Assembly (NCBI RefSeq): GCF_039939195.1
Contig: NZ_JBDUUH010000001.1
Coordinates: forward strand, 1 to 64,000
DNA from: Foliimonas ilicis
GTDB lineage: Bacteria > Pseudomonadota > Alphaproteobacteria > Rhizobiales > Rhizobiaceae
Reading direction: 5' to 3'
DNA: 64,000 nucleotides
This document shows, piece after piece, positions 33,922-42,816 of the stretch. Position 1 is the first letter of the stretch; each line of letters starts with the position of its first letter. The translations under genes and the position numbers were made by a program. Below the pieces are notes generated by a model. That model searched no databases, had not been told where the DNA came from, and saw only the letters and a program-made list of their open reading frames with translations.

Positions 33922-35394
33922 TTAGCGCGCGAGATAGCGCGTCAGAACCTCGCGAGTGCCATGTTCCCACAATGATCTCAAGTGCGCGGCGAATGTCTTT
34001 GCAAAGATTTCCGACGTGCCGACCGCACCGAAAATATCGCTCATGGCAAGAAATGCGCTCGGATCGTCCTTTGCCTTCAGCGCTTCTTTCTTCAGACGCT
34101 CGGCGCTCGCATCATTGTAATCGGTCGGTTTTCCACTGTCGGTGGTGCCCGCGCAAAAACGGCACCAGAGCGCGGAAACCAGCGCCAGACCGGTGATGTC
34201 CTTGCCCGCCTTCAGCCGGTCCGCGGTCGATGGCAGGATGAATTTTGGCTGCCGGTTGGAGCCGTCCTGACACAGACGCGGGATCGTGTCGCCGATGCGC
34301 GGATTGGAGAAGCGCTTTTCGATGAGCTGGAAATACTCGTTCAGATCGGTATCGGGCACGGGCGGCACGATCGGAATGATCTCTTCGCGCTCCAGCTTGG
34401 CCAGAAAATCCCGGATGAGCGGTTCTTCCATCGCCTCATGAACAAAATGAATGTCCATGAGCGCTGCCGGATAGGCAATCGCCGCATGGCCGCCATTGAG
34501 AATGCGGATTTTCATCAACTCGTAGGGGCTGACATCTTTGACGAAAGTTACGCCAGCGTTTTCGAGACTTGGACGGCCAGTCGGGAAATTGTCTTCCAGC
34601 ACCCATTGCCTGAACGGTTCGCAGAACACCGGCCAATTGTCTTCCACCCCGAAATCGTGTGCCAAGCTTTTGCGCTCGCGGTCCGTGGTGGCAGGTGTGA
34701 TGCGGTCCACCATGCCGTTCGGAAAGGCGACGTTTTCCTTCACCCACGCAGCGAGTTCAGGATCGCTGAGCTTTGCAATGCCGATTACGGCGTCTGCGGT
34801 GACATGGCCATTATGGGGAATGTTGTCGCAGGACATGACGGTGAAGGCTGGCGTGCCTTCCTCGCGGCGGTGTTTCAGCCCGGCGAGGATCAGCCCGAAA
34901 ACCGTCTTTGGATGCGTCGGGTTCTGCGCATCCTTCACGATGTCGGGATGATCGGGATTGAATGTTCCCGACGCCGGATCGATGAAATATCCGCCTTCGG
35001 TGATCGTCATGGACACGATGCGGATTGCCGGATGGGCGAGCCGCGCGACCAGCGTTTCCGTGTCGCCGGGCTCGATGAAATCGATCATCGCACCAGTGAC
35101 ATGCGCTTCGAGATGTCCACTGTCCTGCTCGACCACGGTGGTTAGCCAATCCTGAGCGGCGAGCTTTTCGCGGCCGGCCTTTTCCGCGTCGAACACGCCT
35201 GCGCCGATCAGCGCCCAATCATGGTCCTGTCCCGCATTGAACAGATCGTCGAGGTAAACGGCCTGATGCGCGCGATGAAAATTGCCGACACCGAAATGCA
35301 GGATACCAGCCTTCAGATCACCCACGCTGTAATTTGGCCGCCCGACATTTTCAGGCAGTTGCCCGAGGGTTTCGGCAGAGAGTTTGACGCTCAT
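33922..35394 (-). CDS. mtlK: Mannitol 2-dehydrogenase (polyol dehydrogenase)
   Basis: A 490-residue member of the long-chain mannitol dehydrogenase family, oxidising D-mannitol to D-fructose (or a related polyol) with NAD. It shows LHFGVGNFHRAHQAVYLDDL, MTITEGGYFID, FPNGMVDRITPATT and the catalytic KIRILNGGHAAIAYP with Lys, Asn and His. The length matches the family. I chose MSVKLS at 35394, with GGAAAGG upstream, over a long N-terminal extension. It follows smoK by 44 bp, as in the Rhodobacter smo operon. Confidence 0.93.
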   Translation of the reverse strand: MSVKLSAETLGQLPENVGRPNYSVGDLKAGILHFGVGNFHRAHQAVYLDDLFNAGQDHDWALIGAGVFDAEKAGREKLAAQDWLTTVVEQDSGHLEAHVTGAMIDFIEPGDTETLVARLAHPAIRIVSMTITEGGYFIDPASGTFNPDHPDIVKDAQNPTHPKTVFGLILAGLKHRREEGTPAFTVMSCDNIPHNGHVTADAVIGIAKLSDPELAAWVKENVAFPNGMVDRITPATTDRERKSLAHDFGVEDNWPVFCEPFRQWVLEDNFPTGRPSLENAGVTFVKDVSPYELMKIRILNGGHAAIAYPAALMDIHFVHEAMEEPLIRDFLAKLEREEIIPIVPPVPDTDLNEYFQLIEKRFSNPRIGDTIPRLCQDGSNRQPKFILPSTADRLKAGKDITGLALVSALWCRFCAGTTDSGKPTDYNDASAERLKKEALKAKDDPSAFLAMSDIFGAVGTSEIFAKTFAAHLRSLWEHGTREVLTRYLAR

Positions 35395-35438
35395 TGGGCC
35401 ATGCCCTTTCCAAATAACTTTTCGTGCGGAACCTTGCG

Positions 35439-36437
35439 TCACAAAGCTTTTCCATCCACCCCGAAGCGGTGCAGCTTGGCCGGATCCGGCGACAGATAGA
35501 TTGTCGAGCCGTGGTCGAGGCCGATCTCGCCTTCGGCACGCACGGTGATCTGACCGACACTGCCCGCATCGACATGGAGGAAGGTGTCGGAGCCAAGATG
35601 CTCGGCCACGCCGACCTTGCCCTTCCACATGCCTTCAGTGGTCGAAATCTTCAGATGCTCCGGGCGGATGCCGATGGTTTCAGCACCGTTTTTCACGGCG
35701 GATTCCCCTGTTATGAGGTTCATGCGCGGCGAACCGATGAAGCCTGCGACGAAGAGGTTCTGCGGGCTGCGATAGAGGTCGAGCGGCGAGCCGACCTGCT
35801 CGATATTGCCCGCATTCAGCACGACGATCTTGTCGGCCATGGTCATGGCTTCGACCTGATCGTGCGTCACATAAATCATCGTGGTCTTGAGCTGATGGTG
35901 AAGCTCGCTGATTTCCAAGCGCATGGTGCCGCGCAGCGCCGCATCGAGGTTGGACAGCGGTTCGTCGAACAGGAAGGCTTCCGGCTGGCGAACGATGGCG
36001 CGGCCGATGGCGACGCGCTGGCGCTGACCGCCGGATAGCTGGCCCGGCCGCCTTTCAAGATAGTCGGTCAGGTTTAGAACGCGCGCGGCATCCGTCACCT
36101 TCTTGTTAATGGCTTCCTTGCTTTCGCCGCTCATTTTCAGCGGAAAGGCGATGTTATTGTAGACCGTCATATGCGGGTAGAGCGCATAGGACTGGAACAC
36201 CATTGCCAGCCCACGCTTTGCAGGCGCCTCGCCTGTCACGTCGCGGCCATCGATGTTGATGTTGCCGCCGCTTACGTCTTCCAGACCTGCGATGAGCCGG
36301 AGCAGCGTGGACTTGCCGCAGCCGGAAGGACCGACGAAGACGACGAACTCACCATCGGCAATTTCGAGGTCGATATTGGGGATGATGCTTGTCGCGCCGA
36401 AGGATTTCGACACGCCGTTCAGCCGGATATTTCCCAT
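35439..36437 (-). CDS. smoK: Polyol ABC transporter ATP-binding protein
   Basis: A 332-residue CUT1-type ATPase: Walker A GPSGCGKST, Q-loop VFQSYALYPHMTVYNNIAF, signature LSGGQRQRVAIGRAIVRQP, Walker B FLFDEPLSNLDA, switch VTHDQVEAMTMADKI and a C-terminal regulatory domain (TIGIRPEHLKI). It has the same layout as the ATPase at 19504. It follows smoG by 9 bp. Confidence 0.93.
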   Translation of the reverse strand: MGNIRLNGVSKSFGATSIIPNIDLEIADGEFVVFVGPSGCGKSTLLRLIAGLEDVSGGNINIDGRDVTGEAPAKRGLAMVFQSYALYPHMTVYNNIAFPLKMSGESKEAINKKVTDAARVLNLTDYLERRPGQLSGGQRQRVAIGRAIVRQPEAFLFDEPLSNLDAALRGTMRLEISELHHQLKTTMIYVTHDQVEAMTMADKIVVLNAGNIEQVGSPLDLYRSPQNLFVAGFIGSPRMNLITGESAVKNGAETIGIRPEHLKISTTEGMWKGKVGVAEHLGSDTFLHVDAGSVGQITVRAEGEIGLDHGSTIYLSPDPAKLHRFGVDGKAL

Positions 36438-36446
36438 GATGACCTC

Positions 36447-37277
36447 CTATTTCACTGCGCCGAAGGTGAGACCGCGGATAAGCTGGCGTTGCGAGAACCA
36501 GCCCATGATGAGGATAGGTGCAATCGCCAGCGTCGAGGCTGCCGAAAGCTTCGCCCAGAACAGACCTTCGGGACTGGAATAGGACGCGATGAACGCAGTC
36601 AGCGGTGCCGCTTTCGACGCCGTCAGATTGAGCGTCCAGAACGCCTCGTTCCAGGCGAGGATGATGTTGAGAAGCATGGTGGAGGCGATGCCGGGAATGG
36701 CCATCGGCGTCAGAACGTAGATGATTTCCTTCCACAGAGACGCACCATCCATGCGGGCCGCTTCAAGGATTTCACCGGGGATTTCCTTGAAATAGGTGTA
36801 GAGCATCCACACGATGATCGGCAGGTTGATCATGGTCAGCACCATCACCAGCCCCAGCCTCGTATCGAGAAGGCCGCCATCGCGGAACATCAGATAGATC
36901 GGCAGGAGCACGCCGACCGGCGGCAGCATCTTGGTGGACAGCATCCACATCAGAATGTCCTTGGTGCGCTTGGTCGGCGAAAAGGCCATCGACCATGCGG
37001 CAGGGACTGCAATGAGCAGGCCGAGCAGTGTCGAGCCGATCGATATGATGATCGAATTCGTTACGAAGCGGAAATAGTTCGATCGGCTTTGCACCTCGAA
37101 ATAGTTCTGCAAGGTCCAGTCGAAGAGCAGGAATTGCGGCGGGGATGCGACCGCATCGGCTTCGGTCTTGAAGCTCGTCAGAACCGTCCACAGGATCGGG
37201 AAGAAGATGAGCAGCCCGATCAGCCAAGCAAAGAAGGTGAAGGTCAGTTTGCGACGTGTCGAGATTGCGCGTGCCAT
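36447..37277 (-). CDS. smoG: Polyol ABC transporter permease
   Basis: A 276-residue MalG-type inner-membrane permease with six spans. The EAA loop reads EILEAARMDGASLWKEIIY followed by VLTPMAIPGIAST. The tail SQRQLIRGLTFGAVK is typical of CUT1 permeases. It starts 11 bp after smoF and forms the channel with it. Confidence 0.92.
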   Translation of the reverse strand: MARAISTRRKLTFTFFAWLIGLLIFFPILWTVLTSFKTEADAVASPPQFLLFDWTLQNYFEVQSRSNYFRFVTNSIIISIGSTLLGLLIAVPAAWSMAFSPTKRTKDILMWMLSTKMLPPVGVLLPIYLMFRDGGLLDTRLGLVMVLTMINLPIIVWMLYTYFKEIPGEILEAARMDGASLWKEIIYVLTPMAIPGIASTMLLNIILAWNEAFWTLNLTASKAAPLTAFIASYSSPEGLFWAKLSAASTLAIAPILIMGWFSQRQLIRGLTFGAVK

Positions 37278-37288
37278 GGCTCAGATCC

Positions 37289-38161
37289 TCACTTGTCCAG
37301 GTTCTTGCCGATAAGGCGGATAAGGAAGAAGGCGACGATGTTGGCGAGGATAACCGCGACGATGCCGCCTGCGGACGCACCGCCCACATCATATTGCAGA
37401 AGCGCCTGCACATAGATCAGGTAAGTGAGGTTCGTGCTCTGCACACCCGGCCCGCCATTGGTCGTGACGAGGATTTCGGCGAAGACCGAAAGCAGGAAGA
37501 TCGTCTGGATAAGGACGACGACGGTGATTGCCCGCGACAGATGCGGCAGCACGATATAGCGGAACCGCGAAACGACGCCCGCACCGTCCATTTCGGCGGC
37601 TTCCTTCTGTTCCTCGTCAAGCGATTGAATTGCGGTGAGCAGGATCAGCGTCGCAAAGGGCAGCCATTGCCACGCGACGATGATGGTGACGGAAAAGAGT
37701 GGCCATTGCGCCAGCCAGTCGACCGGCTGGAGGCCGAAACTTTTGGCAATCCAGGCGAACATTCCGTTCACCGGATGCATCAGCATGTTCTTCCAGACCA
37801 GCGCCGAAACGGTCGGCATGACGAAGAAAGGCGCGATGACCAGAAGCCGGACTATGCCCTGCCCGAAGATCGGCTGGTCGAGCAGGATCGCCAGCGCAGT
37901 GCCGCCGACGACCGTGATGAGAAGCACGCCGCCGACCAGAAGAAGCGTGTTCTTCAAGGCCGCGCCGAAGGCTGGATCGGTGAGGAAGTAATAGTAATTG
38001 TCGAGGCCGGCCCATTCCTCCATCCCCGGCATAAGGAGATTGTAGCGGAGGAACGAGAAATAGATGGTCATGACCAGAGGCACGATCATCCAGATGAGAA
38101 AGAGGATGACAGCAGGTGCAAGCATAAGCCGAGCGCTCGCGCGCGTGTTCTGCGTCGCCAT
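37289..38161 (-). CDS. smoF: Polyol ABC transporter permease
   Basis: A 290-residue MalF-type inner-membrane permease with six spans and the EAA loop EQKEAAEMDGAGVVSRFRY followed by IVLPHLSRAIT. The ATG at 38161 is supported by GGAGG 6 bases upstream; a TTG four codons earlier is less likely. An intrinsic-terminator-like hairpin stands in the 83-bp gap between smoE and this gene. Confidence 0.92.
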   Translation of the reverse strand: MATQNTRASARLMLAPAVILFLIWMIVPLVMTIYFSFLRYNLLMPGMEEWAGLDNYYYFLTDPAFGAALKNTLLLVGGVLLITVVGGTALAILLDQPIFGQGIVRLLVIAPFFVMPTVSALVWKNMLMHPVNGMFAWIAKSFGLQPVDWLAQWPLFSVTIIVAWQWLPFATLILLTAIQSLDEEQKEAAEMDGAGVVSRFRYIVLPHLSRAITVVVLIQTIFLLSVFAEILVTTNGGPGVQSTNLTYLIYVQALLQYDVGGASAGGIVAVILANIVAFFLIRLIGKNLDK

Positions 38162-38196
38162 GGTTTCCTCCAACGGCAGGCCGTAAGACAGGCTTG

Positions 38197-38233
38197 AAAA
38201 AACCGGGGCCGCGACTGGGAAGCGCGGCCCCGG
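38197..38233 (-). terminator. Intrinsic terminator/attenuator between smoE and smoF
   Basis: Read on the minus strand, CCGGGGCCGCG and CGCGGCCCCGG form a perfect 11-bp GC stem (38203-38213 with 38223-38233) around a 9-base loop. A run of six T follows directly (38197-38202). It lies 12 bp after the smoE stop codon and before smoF of the same operon. The likely effect is partial termination, leaving more binding-protein than permease mRNA. Confidence 0.85.
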
Positions 38234-38244
38234 GCTTGGGAGAA

Positions 38245-39555
38245 CTACTTGATGTAGCCGGCGCGCGTCATTTCACGCGTCGCCAATTGCTGCGCATTCT
38301 GGAGCGCCTGATCGACCGTCACCTGACCGGCAAGTGCTGCCGCGAATTGCTGGCCGACCGCCGTGCCAAGGCCCTGGAATTCAGGAATGGCGACGAACTG
38401 CACGCCGACATAAGGCACCGGCTTGACCGTCGGCTTCGTCGGATCAGCGGAGTTGATCGAGTCCAGCGTCATCTTCGCGAAAGGTGCTGCCTTCTGGTAC
38501 TCGGCATTCTCATAAAGCGACTTGCGGGTGCCCGGAGGGACATTCGCCCAGCCTTCCTTGCTTGCTACCAGTTCGGCATACTGCTTGCTGGTCGCCCAGG
38601 AGATGAACTTCTCTGCAGCTTCGACCTTCTGGCTGCCTGCCGGAATGCCGAGGTTCCACGCCCAGAGCCAGTTGCCGCGCTTGCCGAGGCCATTGTCGGG
38701 AGCCAGCGCGAAGCCGACCTGGTCGGCAACCTTTGATTCTTCCGGGTTGGTCACGAAGGATGCGGCAACCGTCGCGTCGATCCACATGCCGCATTTGCCG
38801 GTCTGGAACAAAGCGAGGTTTTCATTGAAGCCGTTGGAGGATGCACCGGGAGGGCCAGCTTCCTTCATCAGATCGACGTAAAACTGAAGCGTCTGCTTCC
38901 ATTCCGGCTGGTCGAATTGCGGCGCCCATTTTTCATCGAACCAGCGCGCTCCGAAGGAATTTGCGGTCGCCGTCAGGAACGCCATGTTCTCGCCCCAGCC
39001 GGCCTTGCCGCGAAGGCAGATGCCGTATGTCTCGGTCGATTTGTCGGTCATCTTTTTGGCGGCGTCCGCCACGAATTCCCAGGTCGGCGCATCGGGCATC
39101 GTCAGCCCGGCCTTTTCCATCAAATCCTTGCGATACATGACCATCGAGCTTTCGCCGTAGAATGGTGCCGCGTAGAGCTTGCCATCCGTGGTCAGGCCGC
39201 TGCGGATCGCGGGGAGAAGGTCGTCGACATCGTAATCGGCGCCGAGATTGTCGAGCGGCAGAAGCCAGCCCTGCTTCGACCAGATCGGCACTTCATACGT
39301 TCCGATCGTCAGAATGTCGTACTGACCGCCCTTGGTGGCGATGTCGGTCGTCACTCTCTGGCGGAGGATATTTTCCTCCATCGTCACCCATTCGAGTTGG
39401 ATGTCGGGGTTCTTGGACGTGAAATCATCCGTCAGCTTCTGCATGCGGATCATATCGCCATTGTTGACGGTGGCGATGGTGAGCGTTTCGGCATGGGCTG
39501 CGAAAGCCAGCACGCTTGCCGAACACATGCCCAGAACGAGCTTGGTCAGTTTCAT
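38245..39555 (-). CDS. smoE: Polyol ABC transporter substrate-binding protein
   Basis: A 436-residue periplasmic binding protein with a signal peptide ending at AAHA (about residue 22), then ETLTIATVNNGDMIRMQKL. Other features are EWVTMEENILRQRVTTDIATKGG, YGICLRGKAGWGENM and a C-terminal ISWATSKQYAELVASK. Together with two MalFG-type permeases, the ATPase and mannitol dehydrogenase it matches the sorbitol/mannitol system SmoEFGK. I chose MKLTKLV at 39555, which has GGGAGG upstream. Confidence 0.92.
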   Translation of the reverse strand: MKLTKLVLGMCSASVLAFAAHAETLTIATVNNGDMIRMQKLTDDFTSKNPDIQLEWVTMEENILRQRVTTDIATKGGQYDILTIGTYEVPIWSKQGWLLPLDNLGADYDVDDLLPAIRSGLTTDGKLYAAPFYGESSMVMYRKDLMEKAGLTMPDAPTWEFVADAAKKMTDKSTETYGICLRGKAGWGENMAFLTATANSFGARWFDEKWAPQFDQPEWKQTLQFYVDLMKEAGPPGASSNGFNENLALFQTGKCGMWIDATVAASFVTNPEESKVADQVGFALAPDNGLGKRGNWLWAWNLGIPAGSQKVEAAEKFISWATSKQYAELVASKEGWANVPPGTRKSLYENAEYQKAAPFAKMTLDSINSADPTKPTVKPVPYVGVQFVAIPEFQGLGTAVGQQFAAALAGQVTVDQALQNAQQLATREMTRAGYIK

Positions 39556-39697
39556 TGAGGTTCCTCCCTTGAAGACATGAGCATTTGCCTTGTCTTTGGG
39601 CAATTATTCACTGCTCGTGATTTATGTCAAGGCAGATTCATTGCTGCGGCGCAGCAGAAGGGCATTCAGGGAAAGATGAAAAGTTGGTGCAAACTGG

Positions 39698-39817
39698 AAC
39701 ACCCCTCATCCGACCTCGCTTCGCTCGGCCACCTTCTCCCACAAGGGGAGAAGGAAACGCGCTCTCCCTTCTCCCCTTGTGGGAGAAGGTGCCCCGAAGG
39801 GGCGGATGAGGGGTGTT
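39698..39817. repeat. C-rich palindromic repeat upstream of smoE
   Basis: The outer arms ACACCCCTCATCCG and CGGATGAGGGGTGT frame inner arms CACCTTCTCCCACAAGGGG and CCCCTTGTGGGAGAAGGTG. Between outer and inner arms each side has a small unequal stem (right side GCCCCTTCGGGGC). It is related to the element at 16108-16263. It lies between the LysR gene end and the smoE promoter region; 39556-39697 holds the probable smoE promoter and one GAGCATTTGCC motif. Confidence 0.85.
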
Positions 39818-39841
39818 GGACGGAGAGCGACGGTATTTGAA

Positions 39842-40735
39842 CTACGATCTCGCCCGTTCGATTTCCTCAAGCAGCCAGGCTCTGAAGGCCCTGACCTTCG
39901 GCGCATTGCGGCGCGCTTCGGGATAGACCAGCCAATATGAATTGCCGTCATTGCAGACGAGATCGAATGGCTGGATGAGGCGACCAAGCGCAAGCTCATT
40001 GCGAAAGAAATCCGGGGTCAGAAGCGCCACGCCCTGCCCGGCAATGGCAGCGCTCGCCTCTATCGATTGCGAACCCGTCGCAACACGCCGGCGCTCGCTC
40101 AACCCCTCTGTAGAAACGCCCGCCGCCTTCAGCCAGATCGCCCACCACAGGTCGGCGGGATCGATGATCCTGAGCTTCAGCAGGTCGGCAGGTTCCTTCA
40201 CGCCGCCGATCGATGCAGCCAGTTCGGGGCTGAGCATCGGCGTGAAATCGGTCGGCATGATGTGGTGTTTCGCGAGGTCCGGCCAATTGCCGCTGCCTGC
40301 GCGAATGGCGACATCGAAGTCCTCGCGGGCGAAATCGGCAAATTTGGGCGAGGTGTCGAGCCGCACAGCCAATTCAGGATGCGCCATCTGGAACGAACCG
40401 AGACGTGGTGCCAGCCAATGCGAGGCAAATGTCTGGACCGTGGTGATCGCAAGCGTGCCCCGCGCCCCGCTGCGCACCGACGCGTATGCCTCGGCAATCT
40501 GGGCAAACGCTTCGCTCAGAACCGGTGCGAAGCGCCGCCCGACATCGGTCAGAACCACCTGCCGCGGACGCCGCAGAAACAGCGGCGCGCCGATACGGTC
40601 CTCCAATTGCTTGATCTGGTAGCTGACGGCGGCCTGCGTCATGCCGAGTTCGTCCGCTGCCTTGGTGAAACTGGCATGGCGCGCCGCAGCCTCGAAGGCG
40701 CGTATCGCTGCAAGCGGCGGAAGCTGCATGCTCAT
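39842..40735 (-). CDS. LysR-family regulator, GcvA-like
   Basis: A 297-residue LysR regulator. The N-terminal winged helix reads LPPLAAIRAFEAAARHASFT, AADELGMTQAAVSYQIKQLE and PLFLRRPRQVVLT, typical of the GcvA subgroup. The effector domain follows (TLAITTVQTFASHWLAPRL, GQGVALLTPDFF). It is divergent from a DUF1127 gene with 115 bp between them. It precedes the smo operon on the same strand, but the SorC gene is a better candidate for smo control. Confidence 0.9.
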   Translation of the reverse strand: MSMQLPPLAAIRAFEAAARHASFTKAADELGMTQAAVSYQIKQLEDRIGAPLFLRRPRQVVLTDVGRRFAPVLSEAFAQIAEAYASVRSGARGTLAITTVQTFASHWLAPRLGSFQMAHPELAVRLDTSPKFADFAREDFDVAIRAGSGNWPDLAKHHIMPTDFTPMLSPELAASIGGVKEPADLLKLRIIDPADLWWAIWLKAAGVSTEGLSERRRVATGSQSIEASAAIAGQGVALLTPDFFRNELALGRLIQPFDLVCNDGNSYWLVYPEARRNAPKVRAFRAWLLEEIERARS

Positions 40736-40850
40736 ATGGATAAACTCACCTTATGTATTCCTATCGATGTTCAATTGGAAAATAAGGGAATTCTGGCGCA
40801 AATAATAGTCCGACGCATAAAACAGGAGCGGCTTAGACGCCGGAAGCACC

Positions 40851-41039
40851 ATGCAACGGATCGCAATCGCACCTTCAACAATCAATACGAAAAAGACTGC
40901 CGGAATTGCACAGCTTTTCCGCATTCTCTGGCCTGTCAAAACGCGCAAACGAAAGCTTGACGTGAACGGCCTCTCGGATCATTTGAAGCGCGATATGGGA
41001 TTTCTGGACGGTGGTGACACCAAGGGAAGACGCAGATAA
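40851..41039 (+). CDS. DUF1127 small protein (YjiS-like)
   Basis: A 62-residue basic protein whose C-terminal half reads LSDHLKRDMGFLDGGD, the DUF1127 pattern. Small DUF1127 proteins in alphaproteobacteria affect phosphate and carbon metabolism and RNA turnover in the cases studied, mostly with an Arg-rich C-terminus. The ATG at 40851 follows GGAAGCACC. It is divergent from the LysR gene, a likely regulator of it, and its stop abuts the end of the sorC gene. Confidence 0.8.
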   Translation: MQRIAIAPSTINTKKTAGIAQLFRILWPVKTRKRKLDVNGLSDHLKRDMGFLDGGDTKGRRR

Positions 41040-41996
41040 TCAGCTTTTCAGCAGAGCTTCCGCCGTCTGCTCGTCGGTAATCAGCCCGTTTATCAGGCGC
41101 CGCGTTGCAGCGGCAAGAATACCGGGCAGCTTTCGCTCTCCCTTGGCAAGCGCCACGACCAGCGAGGTTTCGCGCGACGGCAATTGCGCGGAAGCCACTC
41201 GGTCATTGGTGATCCCGTCGATGAGCCTGCCTTCGCGGTCATACGCCCAGCCGACTATTTCGCCGACAGCACCCGCCTTTTGAAGCGCCTTCAGTTCGGC
41301 CTCGGAAATGAACCCATCCTCGTAAAGCGGGGCTTTCGGACCAAGATCGCCTATGCCTACGAAGGTAACATCGGCGCGGGCTGCAAGCGCCAGGGTCGGC
41401 TGAATCATCGGCTGGCCCAGCAGCATTTCGCGCTCTTCCGGCGACGAGGCTATTACCGGCAGAGGCATAGGGAAACTGCGCGCCTTGATCCTGTCCGCCA
41501 TCGTGAAAATCACATTGTAGAAGGCGGCGGAACCATCGGGTGCTATGTTGCCGGTCAGCGAGACGACCTTGTGATGCTGACACTCCATCTGCGGCAATTG
41601 CTCTGCAGCGGCTTTCAGCGTCCGGCCCGTTCCGATGGCCAGCACGATGGGCTCCACGGAACGCAAACGCCGCTCGATTTCAGCTGCGGCGGCCTGCGCG
41701 ATACCGATCGTGGTGGATGTCGAATCCGGGTCCGTCGGCACGACTTCTGCCAGATCCAGCGCGAAACGCGCCTTCAGCCGCGCCGCGAGATCCAGGCAAT
41801 TGGCGATGGGATGATCGACGCGAACCTTGATAAGACCTTCGGAAACGGCGAGCGAAACGAGCCGCTGCGCGGTCTGGCGCGACACGCCGAGCTTGCCTGC
41901 AATTTGGTCCTGCGTGTTGCCCGCGACGTAATAAAGCCAGCCGGCGCGCGCCGCTTCGTCAAGTCTCTGGTTTCCGGTTTCGGGTCGGGCGCTCAT
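41040..41996 (-). CDS. smoC: SorC/DeoR-type sugar-binding transcriptional regulator
   Basis: A 318-residue regulator. An N-terminal helix-turn-helix (AGNTQDQIAGKLGVSRQTAQRL) precedes the sugar-binding domain of the SorC family (VLAIGTGRTLKAAAEQLP, VGIGDLGPKAPLYEDGFIS, GEIVGWAYDREGRLIDG). SorC-type regulators sense phosphorylated sugars. The Rhodobacter smo operon regulator SmoC belongs to this class, so control of smoEFGK is inferred from context only. The start MSARPE at 41996 is preceded by a purine-rich stretch; ATG at 42017 is an alternative. Confidence 0.85.
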   Translation of the reverse strand: MSARPETGNQRLDEAARAGWLYYVAGNTQDQIAGKLGVSRQTAQRLVSLAVSEGLIKVRVDHPIANCLDLAARLKARFALDLAEVVPTDPDSTSTTIGIAQAAAAEIERRLRSVEPIVLAIGTGRTLKAAAEQLPQMECQHHKVVSLTGNIAPDGSAAFYNVIFTMADRIKARSFPMPLPVIASSPEEREMLLGQPMIQPTLALAARADVTFVGIGDLGPKAPLYEDGFISEAELKALQKAGAVGEIVGWAYDREGRLIDGITNDRVASAQLPSRETSLVVALAKGERKLPGILAAATRRLINGLITDEQTAEALLKS

Positions 41997-42183
41997 GCGT
42001 TCTTTCTCTTCTCTCATTCCCCCGAAGAGGACAAATCATCATACAGCCAACAGAGCAATTGCCAATCGCCTGCTATATTTGATCGCGGGCACCGGCAATG
42101 CGTATCTTATCATTATTCCCGCCACCCATGTTTATCTCTCGCGGCAAAGCCTCTATGACTTTTCGCGAAAGAAGGAAGGCATC

Positions 42184-42816
42184 ATGACAGTAAAAGCCGT
42201 ATATTGGGACATGGATGGAACGCTGATCGACAGTGAACCGCTGCATGAAGAATGCCTCGCCATCGCACTCAGAAGCGTCGGCGTCGAGCCGCCGTCGGAT
42301 CTGCATGACAAGATCATCGGCATAGCGGCCCGCCCGGTCTACGATCTGCTTCGCGCCGAATACGGTTTCGACCTGCCTTTCGATCAATGGATCGGCATAA
42401 AATACGCGCATTACCTCTCCAAGGCAGCCTCACTGAAGGCGCGTTCCGGTGCTTTGGAAATCTTTCTCGAATTGAAGGCAAAGGGCGTCGTGCAGGCGGT
42501 GGTTTCGAATTCCGACCGCCTCGTGGTCGATACCAATATGCGCGCGCTGGACATTCACGAACCGGCGTTCAAATCCGTCAGCCGCAACGATGTACGCCTC
42601 GGCAAGCCGGACGCCGAACCCTATCTGCGCGCCGCCTATCTGACCGGAATCGACCCCACGCATACGATCGTGATGGAAGACAGCCGTACCGGCGCGTCTG
42701 CTGGTGTGGCCGCGGGCATGAAGACATTGCTCTGGCCGCAGCAGAAGATGGAGCCGCTTTCAGGCGCGCTCTACATCGAAAACCTCGAAGATGTGCGAGC
42801 CGAACTCGGCCTTTGA
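42184..42816 (+). CDS. HAD-superfamily sugar phosphatase/beta-phosphoglucomutase-like
   Basis: A 210-residue HAD hydrolase with motif I WDMDGTLIDSE, motif II VVSNSDRLVV, motif III region RLGKPDAEPYLRAAY and motif IV VMEDSRTGASAGVAAGM. A cap domain lies between motifs I and II. The ATG at 42184 has AAGGAAGG upstream. It is divergent from the sorC regulator and is the second HAD gene linked to the polyol region, so it may handle a phosphorylated polyol intermediate or serve the same regulon. Confidence 0.88.
   Translation: MTVKAVYWDMDGTLIDSEPLHEECLAIALRSVGVEPPSDLHDKIIGIAARPVYDLLRAEYGFDLPFDQWIGIKYAHYLSKAASLKARSGALEIFLELKAKGVVQAVVSNSDRLVVDTNMRALDIHEPAFKSVSRNDVRLGKPDAEPYLRAAYLTGIDPTHTIVMEDSRTGASAGVAAGMKTLLWPQQKMEPLSGALYIENLEDVRAELGL

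Noticed and set aside
36171..38197. Long antisense frames over smoK, smoG and smoF
   Set aside because: All three sense genes have complete ABC transporter motifs. The antisense frames have none.
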